A stretch of 64,000 nt of DNA from Sedimenticola hydrogenitrophicus (lineage in GTDB: Bacteria > Pseudomonadota > Gammaproteobacteria > Chromatiales > Chromatiaceae). Each line of letters opens with the position of its first letter. Positions within the stretch are counted from its first letter, which is position 1. The stretch spans positions 186,001 through 250,000 of the forward strand of contig NZ_JANIOA010000001.1 in the NCBI RefSeq assembly GCF_025175675.1, written 5' to 3'. The position numbers and the translations under genes were made by a program. Under the pieces are notes generated by a model. That model was not told the origin of the DNA. It saw nothing but the letters and a program-made list of their open reading frames with translations, and ran no database searches. Positions 27,128 to 39,468 of this stretch are shown here, piece after piece.

Positions 27128-27343
27128 CGTTCGCGGCTGAAGCCGCCCCTACAACTGTTTCGTAGAGTGGATAAGCCCGAGGGGCGCATGCCATCCTCAG
27201 CTCCGTAAACGGTACATCCCTGTTCCACTCCTCATGTACCACTCCTCACCGTTGCCGGTGGGTATGCATTCCCACGCAGAGCGTGGGAACGAGGAACCTC
27301 AAGCGACGCCGGGTGGGCTCGTAGTCTGTGCCCACGCCGTTGC
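27128..27343. repeat. Repeats between hypB and hypC
   Basis: Holds TTCGCGGCTGAAGCCGCCCC (27131-27150), a copy of the GTGGATAAGC...CTCCGTAAACGGTACATCC element (27161-27250) and a degenerate GGGTGGGCTCG...TGTGCCCACG hairpin (27308-27343). No gene is seen. Confidence 0.6.
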
Positions 27344-27349
27344 CGCGGG

Positions 27350-28279
27350 TTATGCCATGCGTGACCGGATCCACTGGTACCAGGCCTCCATCCCCTCGCC
27401 GCTCTTGGCCGAGAGCTGCAGCACCTCGATATCGGGATTGACCCGCCGGGCAAACCCGATGCACTTCTCCACATCGAAATCGAGATAGGGCAGCAGGTCG
27501 GTCTTGTTCAGGATCATCAGGTCGGCGGCATGGAACATGTCCGGGTATTTCAGCGGCTTGTCCTCGCCCTCGGTGACCGACAGGATCGCCACCTTGTGTG
27601 CCTCGCCCAGGTCGAAGGCGGCCGGACAGACCAGGTTGCCCACGTTCTCGATGAACAGCAGGCTGTTGTCGGCCGGCTGCAGGCTCTCCATGGCGTGACC
27701 GATCATGTGGGCATCCAGGTGACACCCCTTGCCGGTGTTGATCTGCAGCGCCGGCACCCCGGTTTCACGGATCCGGTCGGCGTCGTTGGCGGTCTGCTGG
27801 TCCCCCTCGATGACGCTGATCGGCAACTCCCCTTTCAGGTCATCGATGCTGCGGGTCAACAGGGTGGTCTTGCCGGAACCGGGGCTGGAGACCAGATTCA
27901 GCGCCAGGATCGACTGATCCTGGAACAGCTGCCGGTTGGCGGTGGCGTACTGGTTGTTCTTGCCCAGTATATCCTGCTCGATCTGCACCATGCGCGACTG
28001 GCTCATGCCCGGGGCATGGGCGTGGGCCGGCCCCTGGCCGTAGTCGTGGTGATGGTGGCCGTGGGTGTGGTGCTGGTGCCCGGCATGGTCGTGGTCATGG
28101 CTGTGCTCATGATCATGATCATGGTCATGGTCATGGTCATGGTCATGGTCGTGTTCGTGGCCATGCGCATGGGAATGATCGCCATGGTGATGATGAGGGT
28201 GGTGATGATCATGGGCATGACCCACGTCCTGCCCCTCGATACGGGTCTCGCCCTCGCCGCAGCCGCATACGGTACACAT
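27350..28279 (-). CDS. hypB: HypB, nickel-storing GTPase
   Basis: A 309-residue HypB. It starts [11 protein letters not shown], carrying the CxxCGC high-affinity nickel site, followed by a long His/Asp/Gly-rich nickel-storage region (about 22-85). The GTPase domain has [15 protein letters not shown] (Walker A, about 130), [13 protein letters not shown] and NKTDLLPY (G4). HypB inserts nickel with HypA. The start overlaps the hypA stop by one base (TGATG). The His-Asp repeats are encoded by a near-perfect hexanucleotide tract. Confidence 0.93.
   Translation of the reverse strand: MCTVCGCGEGETRIEGQDVGHAHDHHHPHHHHGDHSHAHGHEHDHDHDHDHDHDHDHEHSHDHDHAGHQHHTHGHHHHDYGQGPAHAHAPGMSQSRMVQIEQDILGKNNQYATANRQLFQDQSILALNLVSSPGSGKTTLLTRSIDDLKGELPISVIEGDQQTANDADRIRETGVPALQINTGKGCHLDAHMIGHAMESLQPADNSLLFIENVGNLVCPAAFDLGEAHKVAILSVTEGEDKPLKYPDMFHAADLMILNKTDLLPYLDFDVEKCIGFARRVNPDIEVLQLSAKSGEGMEAWYQWIRSRMA
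28108..28150. repeat. Hexanucleotide tandem repeat inside hypB
   Basis: About seven units of ATGATC/ATGGTC (plus strand) encode alternating His-Asp. Because the unit is six bases, slippage would lengthen or shorten the nickel-binding tract without breaking the frame. Confidence 0.8.
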
Positions 28280-28620
28280 CAGTCCACCTCCAGTTCTTTG
28301 ATTCGCAGCTCATCGCCGCCGGTAATCTGTAATTGAAAACTGCCGCACTCCGGGCAGGCGTCGAAACGCTGCCGGATCGGTACGCTCTTCGAGCACTCCA
28401 GGCACCAGGCGGTCCCGGGCAGCTCGATAATCTCCAGTCGCGCCCCCTCGGCCAAACTGTGGCTCGTCACCACATCGAAACCGAATCGCAGCGCCTCCAG
28501 CTCCACCCCCGCCAGCGGGCCGATCTCCAGCCAGACCGACTTGACCCGGCTGAACTGCTGGGCGGCGGCCTGCTCCTCCATGACCTGCAGTATCCCTTCA
28601 CAAATTGACATTTCGTGCAT
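28279..28620 (-). CDS. hypA: HypA, nickel metallochaperone
   Basis: A 113-residue Hyp[10 protein letters not shown] gives the N-terminal nickel ligands (M1, H2), and two zinc-finger pairs are CLEC (near 73) and CPEC (near 89). HypA docks on hydrogenase and HypB to load nickel. It is the first gene of the hypAB pair; upstream is a 484-base repeat region before the hupK-like gene. Confidence 0.93.
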   Translation of the reverse strand: MHEMSICEGILQVMEEQAAAQQFSRVKSVWLEIGPLAGVELEALRFGFDVVTSHSLAEGARLEIIELPGTAWCLECSKSVPIRQRFDACPECGSFQLQITGGDELRIKELEVD

Positions 28621-28721
28621 GCATCAATGCCTGTTGCTGTCTGTAAAAAACACTTTTTAAGCCGCGAATGGACGCGAATAAACGCAAATGTTTTGTGTTA
28701 CACGGCTCTTCATAAAGCAAC

Positions 28722-28804
28722 CGTAGGGTGGGCACGTTGTGTGTGCCCACGCGCCTGCACGGAAACAACAAACCGCGTGGGCACAAAAAGCGTGCCCACC
28801 CTAC
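28722..28804. repeat. Paired GTAGGGTGGGCACG hairpin upstream of hypA
   Basis: CGTAGGGTGGGCACG ... GTGCCCACGC is followed by its mirror GCGTGGGCAC ... CGTGCCCACCCTAC. The same paired layout occurs at 18795, 20948 and 25395. A separate short repeat (AAGCCGCGAATGGACGCGAA) lies at 28660-28679. Confidence 0.65.
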
Positions 28805-28810
28805 CGACTT

Positions 28811-29125
28811 AATCCTGTTCGATGCGTAGCACCGTAGCCTGGATGGAGCCGCTACCCCCCGACAGGGAAATCGTATGCGCCAGCGGCGGCGGAATCCGGG
28901 GAGCAGGCTTCGACCGACACCATCCCGGATTTCGCCCGTCCGGGGCTGTGCGCCCGTTAGGCTCCCATGGAGTGGGCTTCATCCGGGCTACAAACTACGG
29001 GGCTCGATGTGGGATGCCGGTGATGCACGAACCGCATCAAGCCTATACAGCCCGCGAACGATGCGGTTCGCAAGCTCACCAGCATCCTACCCATTCCTGT
29101 GTACTCAATCCTGTTCGATGCGTAG
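28811..29125. repeat. Insertion flanked by a 19-base copy of the hupK 3' end
   Basis: AATCCTGTTCGATGCGTAG at 29107-29125 is the last part of the hupK-like coding sequence; an identical 19-mer is at 28811-28829. Between them are two palindromic elements: GTAGCCTGGATG ... CATCCGGGCTAC (28834-28991) and GATGCCGGTGA ... CTCACCAGCATC (29011-29089). This looks like a repeat insertion that duplicated its target, or recombination between gene ends. Confidence 0.7.
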
Positions 29126-30310
29126 TTCATACCCCACACAGGGGTCGATGGCATTGATCAACAGGGCGGCCTGTTGGTGCAGATCGTCCATTGAATCCGC
29201 CTGCAACCCCTTCAACCCCTCGGCCAGCACCCCGTCCGGATGAAAATTCCACTCGGTCGGGGCCAGGATCTGGTAGCGGGCGATCCGCTCCTCCTGCAAC
29301 ACCACCCGGTGAACCAGCAGGCCACGGGCCGCCTCCACCTGAGCGATGCCGTTGCCCGCCGGCAGCACCGGCTCCCGGGCAGGATCGGCATCCGCGGTCT
29401 CTTCTTGAGACAGTCCAAGCGCACGCAACCGGCCGGGGATTCCGGCCAGTTCCACCAGCCGGGCCGTTAACCGGGCCAACAGCCCGGAACCGTCCGCTGC
29501 CACCACGGCCGCCACCAGCGGGTGCCCCAGGGCGCGGGTGAAGGGGGTGGTTTCCCGGCATTCACCCGCCAGTTGCGGGGCGGCGATGAAGCGCTGCGCA
29601 TCGGCCCGCTGCAACTGCTCCAGCAGAAATGGCGTCTCCAGCCGGGGCAGCGCACCGACCGGGCAGCAACCCAGCCCGCTCCAGCCGTTGTCGTGTACCC
29701 GCTGCAGCATCCGCGCCGCCGGCGAGGCGTTATCCTCCGCCCAGCGCAACAACCCGGCAACATCTTCCAGTTCCAGCCACTGGGCGGGGGGTAGCCCAAA
29801 CACCTGTTCCCGCAGCAACCGATCGAACTCCGCGATCACCGTCTCCGCCGTGCCGTCGCCCGCCGCCACCGGTCGAGCACCTGGCATGAACGGACGCCCC
29901 TGGGGAAAGAGCGCGACGCGAAAACGCTGGATCAGCTGCATTACCTCGCCCACCCCGGTTGTCGCCGGCGGCAGGCCGAGCAACCCGGGCCACTCCAGCA
30001 GCACCCGCCACAGATGCTCCTTGGCGGTCTCCAGCCAGACCAGGGCCTCCCGGGCGCCGTGTGTTGATTCCGGCTCCGCCAGTCCGAGTGCCTGTTCACA
30101 GGCACTCACGGCGGCATGGGCCTGGGCGGTGCCGCAGACGCTGTAGAGCAGCGGCAACGTCTGCAGCAGCTCCTCCACACGCTTGCCGATAAAGATCCTC
30201 GGCGTCTGTAGCGGGCGGGATGAGCGGATATCGACCCCTGTCACGATCCCTTCGGACAGTTGCAGGCCGATATCCAGCCGTCCCTCTATGTTGCCAACCG
30301 CGTTACCCAT
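29105..30310 (-). CDS. hupK: HupK/HoxV-like hydrogenase maturation protein
   Basis: About 401 residues, a degenerate relative of the [NiFe] large subunit. The N-terminal GNIEGRLDIGL and C-terminal ILAPTEWNFHPDGVLAEG and NAIDPCVGYEL mirror large-subunit segments (RVEGDLEV, IVAPTTWNFSP, DPCMVC), but most nickel-binding cysteines are gone: only C in LYSVCGTAQAH and DPC remain. HupK/HoxV is thought to be a scaffold passing the Fe(CN)2CO group to the large subunit. The ATG at 30310 or a GTG at 30322 could be the start; GGAGGG lies just upstream. It is the first gene of the hydrogenase block in transcription order. Confidence 0.78.
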   Translation of the reverse strand: MGNAVGNIEGRLDIGLQLSEGIVTGVDIRSSRPLQTPRIFIGKRVEELLQTLPLLYSVCGTAQAHAAVSACEQALGLAEPESTHGAREALVWLETAKEHLWRVLLEWPGLLGLPPATTGVGEVMQLIQRFRVALFPQGRPFMPGARPVAAGDGTAETVIAEFDRLLREQVFGLPPAQWLELEDVAGLLRWAEDNASPAARMLQRVHDNGWSGLGCCPVGALPRLETPFLLEQLQRADAQRFIAAPQLAGECRETTPFTRALGHPLVAAVVAADGSGLLARLTARLVELAGIPGRLRALGLSQEETADADPAREPVLPAGNGIAQVEAARGLLVHRVVLQEERIARYQILAPTEWNFHPDGVLAEGLKGLQADSMDDLHQQAALLINAIDPCVGYELRIEQD

Positions 30311-30322
30311 CAGACCAACCAC

Positions 30323-31044
30323 GCCCTCCAGATTTCAGATCGTCATTACCCAACCGGGGCAGATGACGGGACAGCTGGCAGGATGAGAGCAAAATACAGG
30401 CCAGCAGACCCAAATCGGCGGGTCACCCGACGCCCCGCCAGCGCCAGCGCTTGTTGCGCCATCGCCCCCGCGCCCCAAGACGCCACCAGGCATCCGAAAA
30501 TAACTCCGTTATTTCAAATGGTTAAACAACCATCCCGCGGCCAGGGCCGGTTCCGTGGGAGACCATCCCCCCTGCCGGCAGCGGTGGATCTCCGCATCGA
30601 CGGCGGCCGGCCTGAGGGAATAACGCCCCGCGAGCCCAGCCAAGAACGGAAACATGGTGACCAGTCTAGAGTAAAAAGTGGAAGGTTTATTTGCTCTAGC
30701 GCAATTCCATCCCTGTTTCATCCCTGCCACATTCCCACATCACGCAAGCGGATTAACCAGAACAGGAGAACGACTAGAAAGCGTCTATGCAGAGATAAGC
30801 GTCGGTTTGCGCCCGTGCCTGCCCGGGCGACCCATTCGTAGGGGCAGGCCCCCGTGCCTGCCCGGGTCGGTTGCAACCCGGAGGGTCGGGCAACCACGGG
30901 GGGTTGCCCCTACGGTTGTTTTCAACCCTGGGAGATGATGAATCGGGAGGGGTCGGAGTCAAGCCGCACCGCTTCGGGGAACATACCGCTCCACTCCGAG
31001 CGGCTTGACTCCGATCCCTCGGTGCCCACTGGTCCCGCCCGAAT
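30323..31044. other. 722-base non-coding gap
   Basis: Between hupK and a MarR-like gene. I see no convincing gene in 30323-30800. From about 30805 to 30918 there are GTGCCTGCCCGGG / GTAGGGGCAGGC and GTAGGGGCAACC-type palindromes. The GGGGTCGGAGTC element copy 2 follows. The hupK promoter should lie here; no clear sigma-54 site was found by eye. Confidence 0.5.
30948..31019. repeat. GGGGTCGGAGTC inverted-repeat element, copy 2
   Basis: AGGGGTCGGAGTCAAGCCGC pairs with GCGGCTTGACTCCGATCCCT 72 bases later. The inner arm is AAGCCGC here, against AAATTTGAT in copy 1, yet pairing is kept. One outer pair is mismatched (CCGATCCCT). It lies just downstream of the MarR-like gene, in a position to act as a terminator. 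Confidence 0.75.
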
Positions 31045-31560
31045 CTAGAGCGAAGAGGCGGCGCGAGCCGCCTGGTCGTAGAGCCCCGACAGGGAACGCA
31101 GCACCCGGGCCAGCTCGCCGATCTCCTGGTTGCCGGCGCCGAGGATACCGAGGGCGTCCACCAGGCAGTCCTCGCGGATCTCCCGGTAGCGCAGGCAGAG
31201 CGTCTCGCCGCGCTCACTGGTGGAGAAGAAGTTCTCCTTGCCCTGCTTTTCGGGTTCCACCAATCCCAGCTTGACCAGTTTACGCAGCGAGTAGGTGGCG
31301 GTGTGGGTGTCCTCGATATTCAGGTTGAAGCAGATATCCGCCACCTTCTTGGCCCGTCCGCGATGATTGACGTTGTGCAGGATCAGGATATCGGTGGGAT
31401 TGAGATCGGGCATGCCGCTGGCGGTCATGCAGCGCTCGATCCAGCGATTGAAGGCGTTGCTGGCGATGATCAGGCCATACTCCAGCTCGCTCAGCTCGAC
31501 ACTCTTGTCCGAGACCAGATGGGAGGAGGAGACGATGGGTTGTTTCTTTTTTTCCGACAT
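31045..31560 (-). CDS. MarR-like winged-helix regulator
   Basis: A 171-residue winged-helix protein resembling the COG5631-type MarR relatives. Recognisable segments are ELSELEYGLIIASNAFNRW (22-40), DILILHNVNHRGRAKKVADI (57-76), EDTHTATYSLRKLVKLGLV (82-100) and KENFFSTSERGETL. The recognition helix should be in the EDTHTATYSLRKL stretch. The regulated genes are unknown; it is alone between repeat elements, upstream of hupK and downstream of a LysE exporter gene, all on the minus strand. Confidence 0.75.
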   Translation of the reverse strand: MSEKKKQPIVSSSHLVSDKSVELSELEYGLIIASNAFNRWIERCMTASGMPDLNPTDILILHNVNHRGRAKKVADICFNLNIEDTHTATYSLRKLVKLGLVEPEKQGKENFFSTSERGETLCLRYREIREDCLVDALGILGAGNQEIGELARVLRSLSGLYDQAARAASSL

Positions 31561-31594
31561 CTTGTGCTACCTGCTAAGTATTGTTCAGCCGCGA

Positions 31595-31719
31595 GGAGTG
31601 GTGCAAGGACGCACCGCTTACGGACCTAAGGATGGAATCAACGCGCACCACGGGGTCGGAGTCAATCAACGCCATTGCGTCCAGGATTGAAACCGCGAAA
31701 CAGATTGACTCCGACCCCT
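31595..31719. repeat. Two intergenic repeats, including GGGGTCGGAGTC copy 3
   Basis: 31595-31650 resembles the GAGGAGTGGTGCA ... TTACGGACCTAAGGATGG element of 20.5 kb. 31652-31719 is GGGGTCGGAGTCAATC ... GATTGACTCCGACCCC, the third copy of the inverted-repeat family with yet another inner arm (AATC). Confidence 0.7.
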
Positions 31720-31743
31720 TCCCGTTTAAATAAATGCAAATTC

Positions 31744-31852
31744 GTAACTACTCATCCGGTCTGTAAGCGATTGGCCTGCCTTGTTGGCCGATCTTGGTCC
31801 AGCCATCGTGTGAGGTCGGCAAGGCAGGCCAATCACCCGGTGAGTAGCTACG
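31744..31852. repeat. GTAACTACTC long palindromic element, copy 1
   Basis: Ends GTAACTACTCATCC and GGTGAGTAGCTAC with inner arms GATTGGCCTGCCTTG and CAAGGCAGGCCAATC. A 109-base imperfect palindrome just downstream of a LysE-type exporter gene. Related copies are at 32557-32763 (interrupted) and 50769-50876. Confidence 0.75.
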
Positions 31853-31899
31853 CAAATTCCTTGTTTCCGGTTCCACCTGCGGTGGCTTCCCCCTGGCGA

Positions 31900-32523
31900 T
31901 CAACGCTCCGCGGTGATAAGCAGCGAACCGAGGCCAACGAACAGACCACCGGTGATCCGGTTGAACCGCATACTCCAGTCCGTGTTTTGCAACCAGCCGC
32001 TGGAGCGGCTGGCCAGAAAGGCATAACCGAACAGGAAAGTGAACGAGAGCAGGCCGAAAGTAGCGGCCAACAGGGCGAACTGCGGCAGCATGGCGGCCGT
32101 GGGCTCGACAAATTGCGGAAACAGGGCGGTGCAGAAGGCAATGGCCTTGGGATTGCTAACCGCCACCGTAAAGGCCTGGAAAAAGAGTTTTACCGGGCTG
32201 CGGGAGACAACCGCCACCCCCTTCGCCGGGAAGCGCCCCAACCCGCTGCGCCAGAGACGCACCCCCAGATAGATCAGATAGAGCCCCCCGCTCCACTTGA
32301 CCAGCTGGAAAACGGTCTCCGAGGTGTGGAGCAGCGCCCCCAGCCCGACGGACGAGAGGGCCGCCAGCAGCACGATGCCGGTCACGTTGCCCAGGATGGC
32401 GATCAGGGTGCGCCGCATGCCCAGTGTGAGCGCGTTGGTGACCGCCAGCAGCACCGCCGGGCCGGGTGTTGCCGTGGCCACCAGTGCAATCAGTAGAAAG
32501 GTCAAATATTCGGTCAATCCCAT
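31900..32523 (-). CDS. LysE/RhtB-family amino-acid exporter
   Basis: A 207-residue membrane protein of the LysE/RhtB exporter family. The N-terminal ATPGPAVLLAVTNALTLGMR (18-37) is the family signature. About six hydrophobic segments are seen (5-27, 40-65, 70-90, 115-135, 145-170, 185-203), and SNPKAIAFCTALFPQFV is the conserved mid-loop. It exports small molecules such as amino acids; the substrate cannot be told. It is flanked on both sides by copies of the GTAACTACTC palindromic element. Confidence 0.88.
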   Translation of the reverse strand: MGLTEYLTFLLIALVATATPGPAVLLAVTNALTLGMRRTLIAILGNVTGIVLLAALSSVGLGALLHTSETVFQLVKWSGGLYLIYLGVRLWRSGLGRFPAKGVAVVSRSPVKLFFQAFTVAVSNPKAIAFCTALFPQFVEPTAAMLPQFALLAATFGLLSFTFLFGYAFLASRSSGWLQNTDWSMRFNRITGGLFVGLGSLLITAER

Positions 32524-32556
32524 GGTTCGTTCCCTGCCTGATTAAGTTGGTTCACC

Positions 32557-32759
32557 GTAACTACCCACCCGGCCTGTAAGTGATTGGCCTGGCTTGTTGG
32601 CCGATCTTGATGGCGCCTCGAATCCGGCCCCTTTTTCAGATTCAAGCCTGCCCTTGTCTGAGCGAAGCGAGTTTGGGCAGGCGCTGAAAATGGGGCCGGA
32701 TTCGAGGAAACAAGCCATCGTGTGAGGCCGGCGAGGCAGGCCATTCACCCCGTGAGCAA

Positions 32760-32763
<4 letters not shown>
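32557..32763. repeat. GTAACTACTC element copy 2, interrupted by another element
   Basis: The outer parts (GTAACTACCCACCCGGCCTG ... CCCCGTGAGCAATTAC) match copies 1 and 3. At the apex a 92-base block (32616-32707) is inserted, with its own inverted ends CCTCGAATCCGGCCCC and GGGGCCGGATTCGAGG and an inner GCCTGCCC...GGGCAGGC palindrome. The outer end overlaps the TAA stop of the hydantoinase gene. Confidence 0.75.
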
Positions 32764-36404
<3,641 letters not shown>

Positions 36405-36430
36405 TGACTGATCATTCCAATAAAAATGGG

Positions 36431-37735
36431 TTAACCCCGGGTCATCATCGACGGCAGCCAGGTGGCAATCTGGGGAAACGCGGTCACCAGCACCACGGCC
36501 AGCACCAGCAGCAGAAAAAACGGCAGGGCGTAGACGGCAATACGCAGGATGTTGCGCCCGGTCAGCCCCTGCAGCACGAACAGGTTGAAACCGACCGGCG
36601 GCGTGATCTGCGACATCTCCACCACCAATACCAGATAGATACCGAACCAGAGCAGATCGATCCCCGCCTGCTGCACCATTGGCAACACCACCGAGGTGGT
36701 CAGCACCACCACCGAAATACCATCGAGAAAACAGCCCAGCAGGATAAAGAACAGGGTCAGCACCCCGATCAGGCCGAGCGGACCGAGCCCCAGGGTGGCG
36801 ATATACTCGGCCAGCGCCCGGGGGATGCCGGTAAAGCCCATGGCGATGGTGAGAAAGGCGGCACCGGCCAGGATAAAGGCGATCATGCAGCTGGTGCGGG
36901 TCGCCCCCATCAGGCTCGCCACGAAGGTTTGTCGGCTCAGGGTCCCGGTCAGCGCGGCGATGACCAGCGCTCCGAACACGCCGAACACCGCCGCCTCAGT
37001 GGCGGTGGCCAGCCCGCCGTAGATGGAACCGAGCACAAACAGGATCAGCCCGATCACCGGAAACAGCGACAGCGAGGCGCGCAGCTTGCGGCGCAGCGGC
37101 ACGTCCGGTTCCGCCGGCGGCATGCGTTTAGGGTTGAAGGTCGCCCAGAGCATGGTGTAACCCATGAACAGCAGGATCAGCAGCAGCCCCGGCAGGGCGC
37201 CGGCGATAAACAGCCGGGCGATGGAGACCTCGGCCGAGACGCCGTAGACGATCAGGATGATCGAAGGCGGAATCAGCAGTCCCAGGGTGCCGGAGCCGGC
37301 CAGGGTGCCGAGGGACATGCGCTCGTCGTAGCCGCGCTTCTCCAGTTCCGGCGCGGTCATGCGGCCGATGGTGGCGGCGGTGGCGGCGGAGGAGCCGGAG
37401 ACCGCGGCAAAGATCCCGCAGCCGAGGATATTCACATGCAGCAGCCGTCCCGGCAGGTGGTTGAGCCAGGGGGCCAGGCCGCTGAACAGGTCCTCCGACA
37501 GACGGGTGCGGAACAGGATCTCGCCCATCCAGATAAACAGCGGCAGGGCGGTCAGGCTCCAGCTGGCGGAGGCGCCCCAGGTGGTGGTGGCCATGATCAG
37601 TCCCATGTTGCCGGTATCGTTCAGCAGCAGCCCGACGAAGGCGATCAGGAACAGGGTAACGGCCACCCAGAGCCCGGCGGCGAGCAGACCGAACAGCAGC
37701 AGGGTCAGTAGCAGGGTCATCTGCAGCGGATCCAT
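36431..37735 (-). CDS. TRAP transporter large permease (DctM type)
   Basis: A 434-residue, highly hydrophobic protein of the TRAP large permease family, about 12 membrane segments. Typical motifs are GSGTLGLLIPPSIILIVYGV (about 190-209) and TPPVGFNLFVLQGL near the C-terminus. It moves the substrate using a sodium or proton gradient, together with the small permease and periplasmic receptor encoded just upstream. The operon order is receptor, small permease, large permease, hydantoinase. Confidence 0.92.
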   Translation of the reverse strand: MDPLQMTLLLTLLLFGLLAAGLWVAVTLFLIAFVGLLLNDTGNMGLIMATTTWGASASWSLTALPLFIWMGEILFRTRLSEDLFSGLAPWLNHLPGRLLHVNILGCGIFAAVSGSSAATAATIGRMTAPELEKRGYDERMSLGTLAGSGTLGLLIPPSIILIVYGVSAEVSIARLFIAGALPGLLLILLFMGYTMLWATFNPKRMPPAEPDVPLRRKLRASLSLFPVIGLILFVLGSIYGGLATATEAAVFGVFGALVIAALTGTLSRQTFVASLMGATRTSCMIAFILAGAAFLTIAMGFTGIPRALAEYIATLGLGPLGLIGVLTLFFILLGCFLDGISVVVLTTSVVLPMVQQAGIDLLWFGIYLVLVVEMSQITPPVGFNLFVLQGLTGRNILRIAVYALPFFLLLVLAVVLVTAFPQIATWLPSMMTRG

Positions 37736-37736
37736 C

Positions 37737-38306
37737 TCACTCTCCCCTGCCGATCACCGAGATCTCGTCATGGCGCATGTAGTGGGGCTCATCCCCGCGC
37801 AACAGCAGCACCCACTCATCCAGCAGCGCGATCTCCAGGATCAGCAGGCCCGCCGCCATAGGGGTCTGGGGGATCCACAGCGGCACCGGGATATAGCCCT
37901 GGCTCAGTTCGTTGAATTGGTAGGATTCGATCACCAGCAGCAGCGCCGACCAGGCGGCATAGCCCACCAGCAGCAGGCCCAGCAGCAGCACCGCGCCCTC
38001 GATCAGGCGGCGCGGCCCGTCGTGCAGGTGGCTGATCAGCAGATTCACCCGGATGTGCCCGCCGCTGCGCAGGGTGTAGGCGAGGGCCAGGAAACTGGCC
38101 GCCGCCAGCAGGAAGCCGGAGAAGTCCTCGGTCGAGGGGATCACCACCCCGAACCAGCGGCCGACGATCTGCGCCAGGATCAGCAGCGCCATGAGCACCA
38201 GGCAGAGGCCGGCGGCGGCACCGGCGGTGAGATAAAGCCTGTCGAGCAGTCTGCGCATTAGCGAAGCCGGGGAACCGGCAAGGGCGAGGCCGGCTCCCCG
38301 CTCCAT
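37737..38306 (-). CDS. TRAP transporter small permease (DctQ type)
   Basis: About 189 residues with four hydrophobic segments. LYLTAGAAAGLCLVLMALLI, then AQIVGRWFGVVIPSTEDFSG, is the DctQ signature, followed by LRSGGHIRVNLL. The ATG at 38306 overlaps the receptor stop as TAATG, which suggests translational coupling; an ATG at 38258 (MRRLLDRLYL) would give a more usual N-terminus but has no ribosome site. The protein links receptor docking to the large permease. It ends one base before the dctM start region. Confidence 0.88.
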   Translation of the reverse strand: MERGAGLALAGSPASLMRRLLDRLYLTAGAAAGLCLVLMALLILAQIVGRWFGVVIPSTEDFSGFLLAAASFLALAYTLRSGGHIRVNLLISHLHDGPRRLIEGAVLLLGLLLVGYAAWSALLLVIESYQFNELSQGYIPVPLWIPQTPMAAGLLILEIALLDEWVLLLRGDEPHYMRHDEISVIGRGE

Positions 38307-39283
38307 TACTGCATCGCCTTGAGGATTTCGGCTCCGGTGGCACCGGCCTCCTGGGCCCACTCGTCACTCATGATGCCACCGATCTCCCGCAACTCGGACT
38401 TGAAGCGGTCGGCCGGGGAACTCACCTGCATCCCCTGCGCCTTCAGGGTGGCGGTCTTCTCCACGGTCTCGCTCTCGGCGATCTCCCAGCCGCGCGCCTC
38501 GGCCTTGGCGGCGGCCGCCAGCAGCGCATCCTGCACCGCCGCCGGCAGGCGCTTGAACGCCCGGGTGTTGACAAACACCATGTTCTTGGGGATCCACGCC
38601 TGGGTATCGGTGTAGTGGCCGACAAAATCCCACGCCTGGCTGCTCACTCCGGTGGTGGGCGAGGTCACCATGGCGTCGATAATACCGGTACTGAATGCCT
38701 GGGGGATCTCCGGGGTCTGTACCGTGGTGGGGGACGCCTTCAGCAGCACCGCCAGACGCGAGGTGGTGGGGCTGTAGGCGCGCATCTTCATGCCGGCGAA
38801 GTCCTCGACCGAAGCGACGGCCGACTTGGTATAGAACCCCTGCGGCGGCCAGGGGATGGCGTAGAGCAGCATCAGGCCGTCCTTCGCCAGGCTCTTCTCC
38901 ACGTGCGGGCGGCTGACCTGCCACAATTTTTTCGCACTGGCGAAATCGCTGGCCAGAAACGGGATGTTGTCCACCTTGAACAGCGGATCCTGGTTGCCCA
39001 GCAGGGCCATCAGCATCTCGCCGATATTGACCTGGCCGCTACGCACGGCGCGATGGATCTCGGGATGTTTGAACAGCGAGGCGCCGGAGTGGACGGTAAT
39101 CACCAGCTCACCATTGGTGGCGCTCTTCACATCCTCGGCAAACTGGCGAACATTCTGGGTGTGGTGTACCCCATCGCCGTAAGGGGTCGGCATGTCCCAC
39201 GAGGTGGCGGCAGTGGCGGTGCCGGCAAACAGCGCCGAGCAGATCAGTGGGGCCAGCCATCGTTTCAAGAGAATCTTCTTCAC
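38306..39283 (-). CDS. TRAP transporter periplasmic receptor (DctP type)
   Basis: A 325-residue substrate-binding protein. The start is a GTG at 39283 with an excellent AAAGGAGGAG ribosome site 6 bases upstream; the longer open frame upstream lies in promoter DNA. The N-terminus (KKILLKRWLAPLICSALFAG) is a signal peptide cleaved near TATA-AT. TRAP motifs include GVHHTQNVRQFAEDV and, near 165, FAGMKMRAYSPTTSRL with the conserved Arg that binds a substrate carboxylate. It feeds the DctQM permease encoded downstream. Confidence 0.92.
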   Translation of the reverse strand: MKKILLKRWLAPLICSALFAGTATAATSWDMPTPYGDGVHHTQNVRQFAEDVKSATNGELVITVHSGASLFKHPEIHRAVRSGQVNIGEMLMALLGNQDPLFKVDNIPFLASDFASAKKLWQVSRPHVEKSLAKDGLMLLYAIPWPPQGFYTKSAVASVEDFAGMKMRAYSPTTSRLAVLLKASPTTVQTPEIPQAFSTGIIDAMVTSPTTGVSSQAWDFVGHYTDTQAWIPKNMVFVNTRAFKRLPAAVQDALLAAAAKAEARGWEIAESETVEKTATLKAQGMQVSSPADRFKSELREIGGIMSDEWAQEAGATGAEILKAMQ

Positions 39284-39325
39284 GAGCAACTCCTCCTTTT
39301 CAAACATTATGATTTCGTTATATAT

Positions 39326-39345
39326 ACGATTTATAGATAAATCGT
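39326..39345 (-). promoter_or_regulatory. Operator-like palindrome upstream of the TRAP operon
   Basis: ACGATTTATAGATAAATCGT is a perfect 8+4+8 inverted repeat about 43 bases upstream of the TRAP receptor start, in a run of AT-rich DNA that could hold the -10 box. Its form fits a dimeric repressor such as a GntR-type regulator. No such regulator gene is adjacent. Confidence 0.55.
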
Positions 39346-39468
39346 ACGAATAGACCTTAGTTAACGCGGAACCCGATGTCAAGGGCACCCTGTGAGCCGC
39401 CAATTTTTGGCCTTCCGCGCGTTTACCCATAAGATAGGCCCATTTCAGTAACAGAGATTCAGCTTGAT

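Noticed and set aside
28108-28150. Possible CRISPR or minisatellite array
   Set aside because: The repeat unit is six bases without spacers and lies inside hypB, where it encodes His-Asp.
28811-29106. Extra small gene between hypA and hupK
   Set aside because: Open frames here are short, lack ribosome sites and lie in palindromic repeats.
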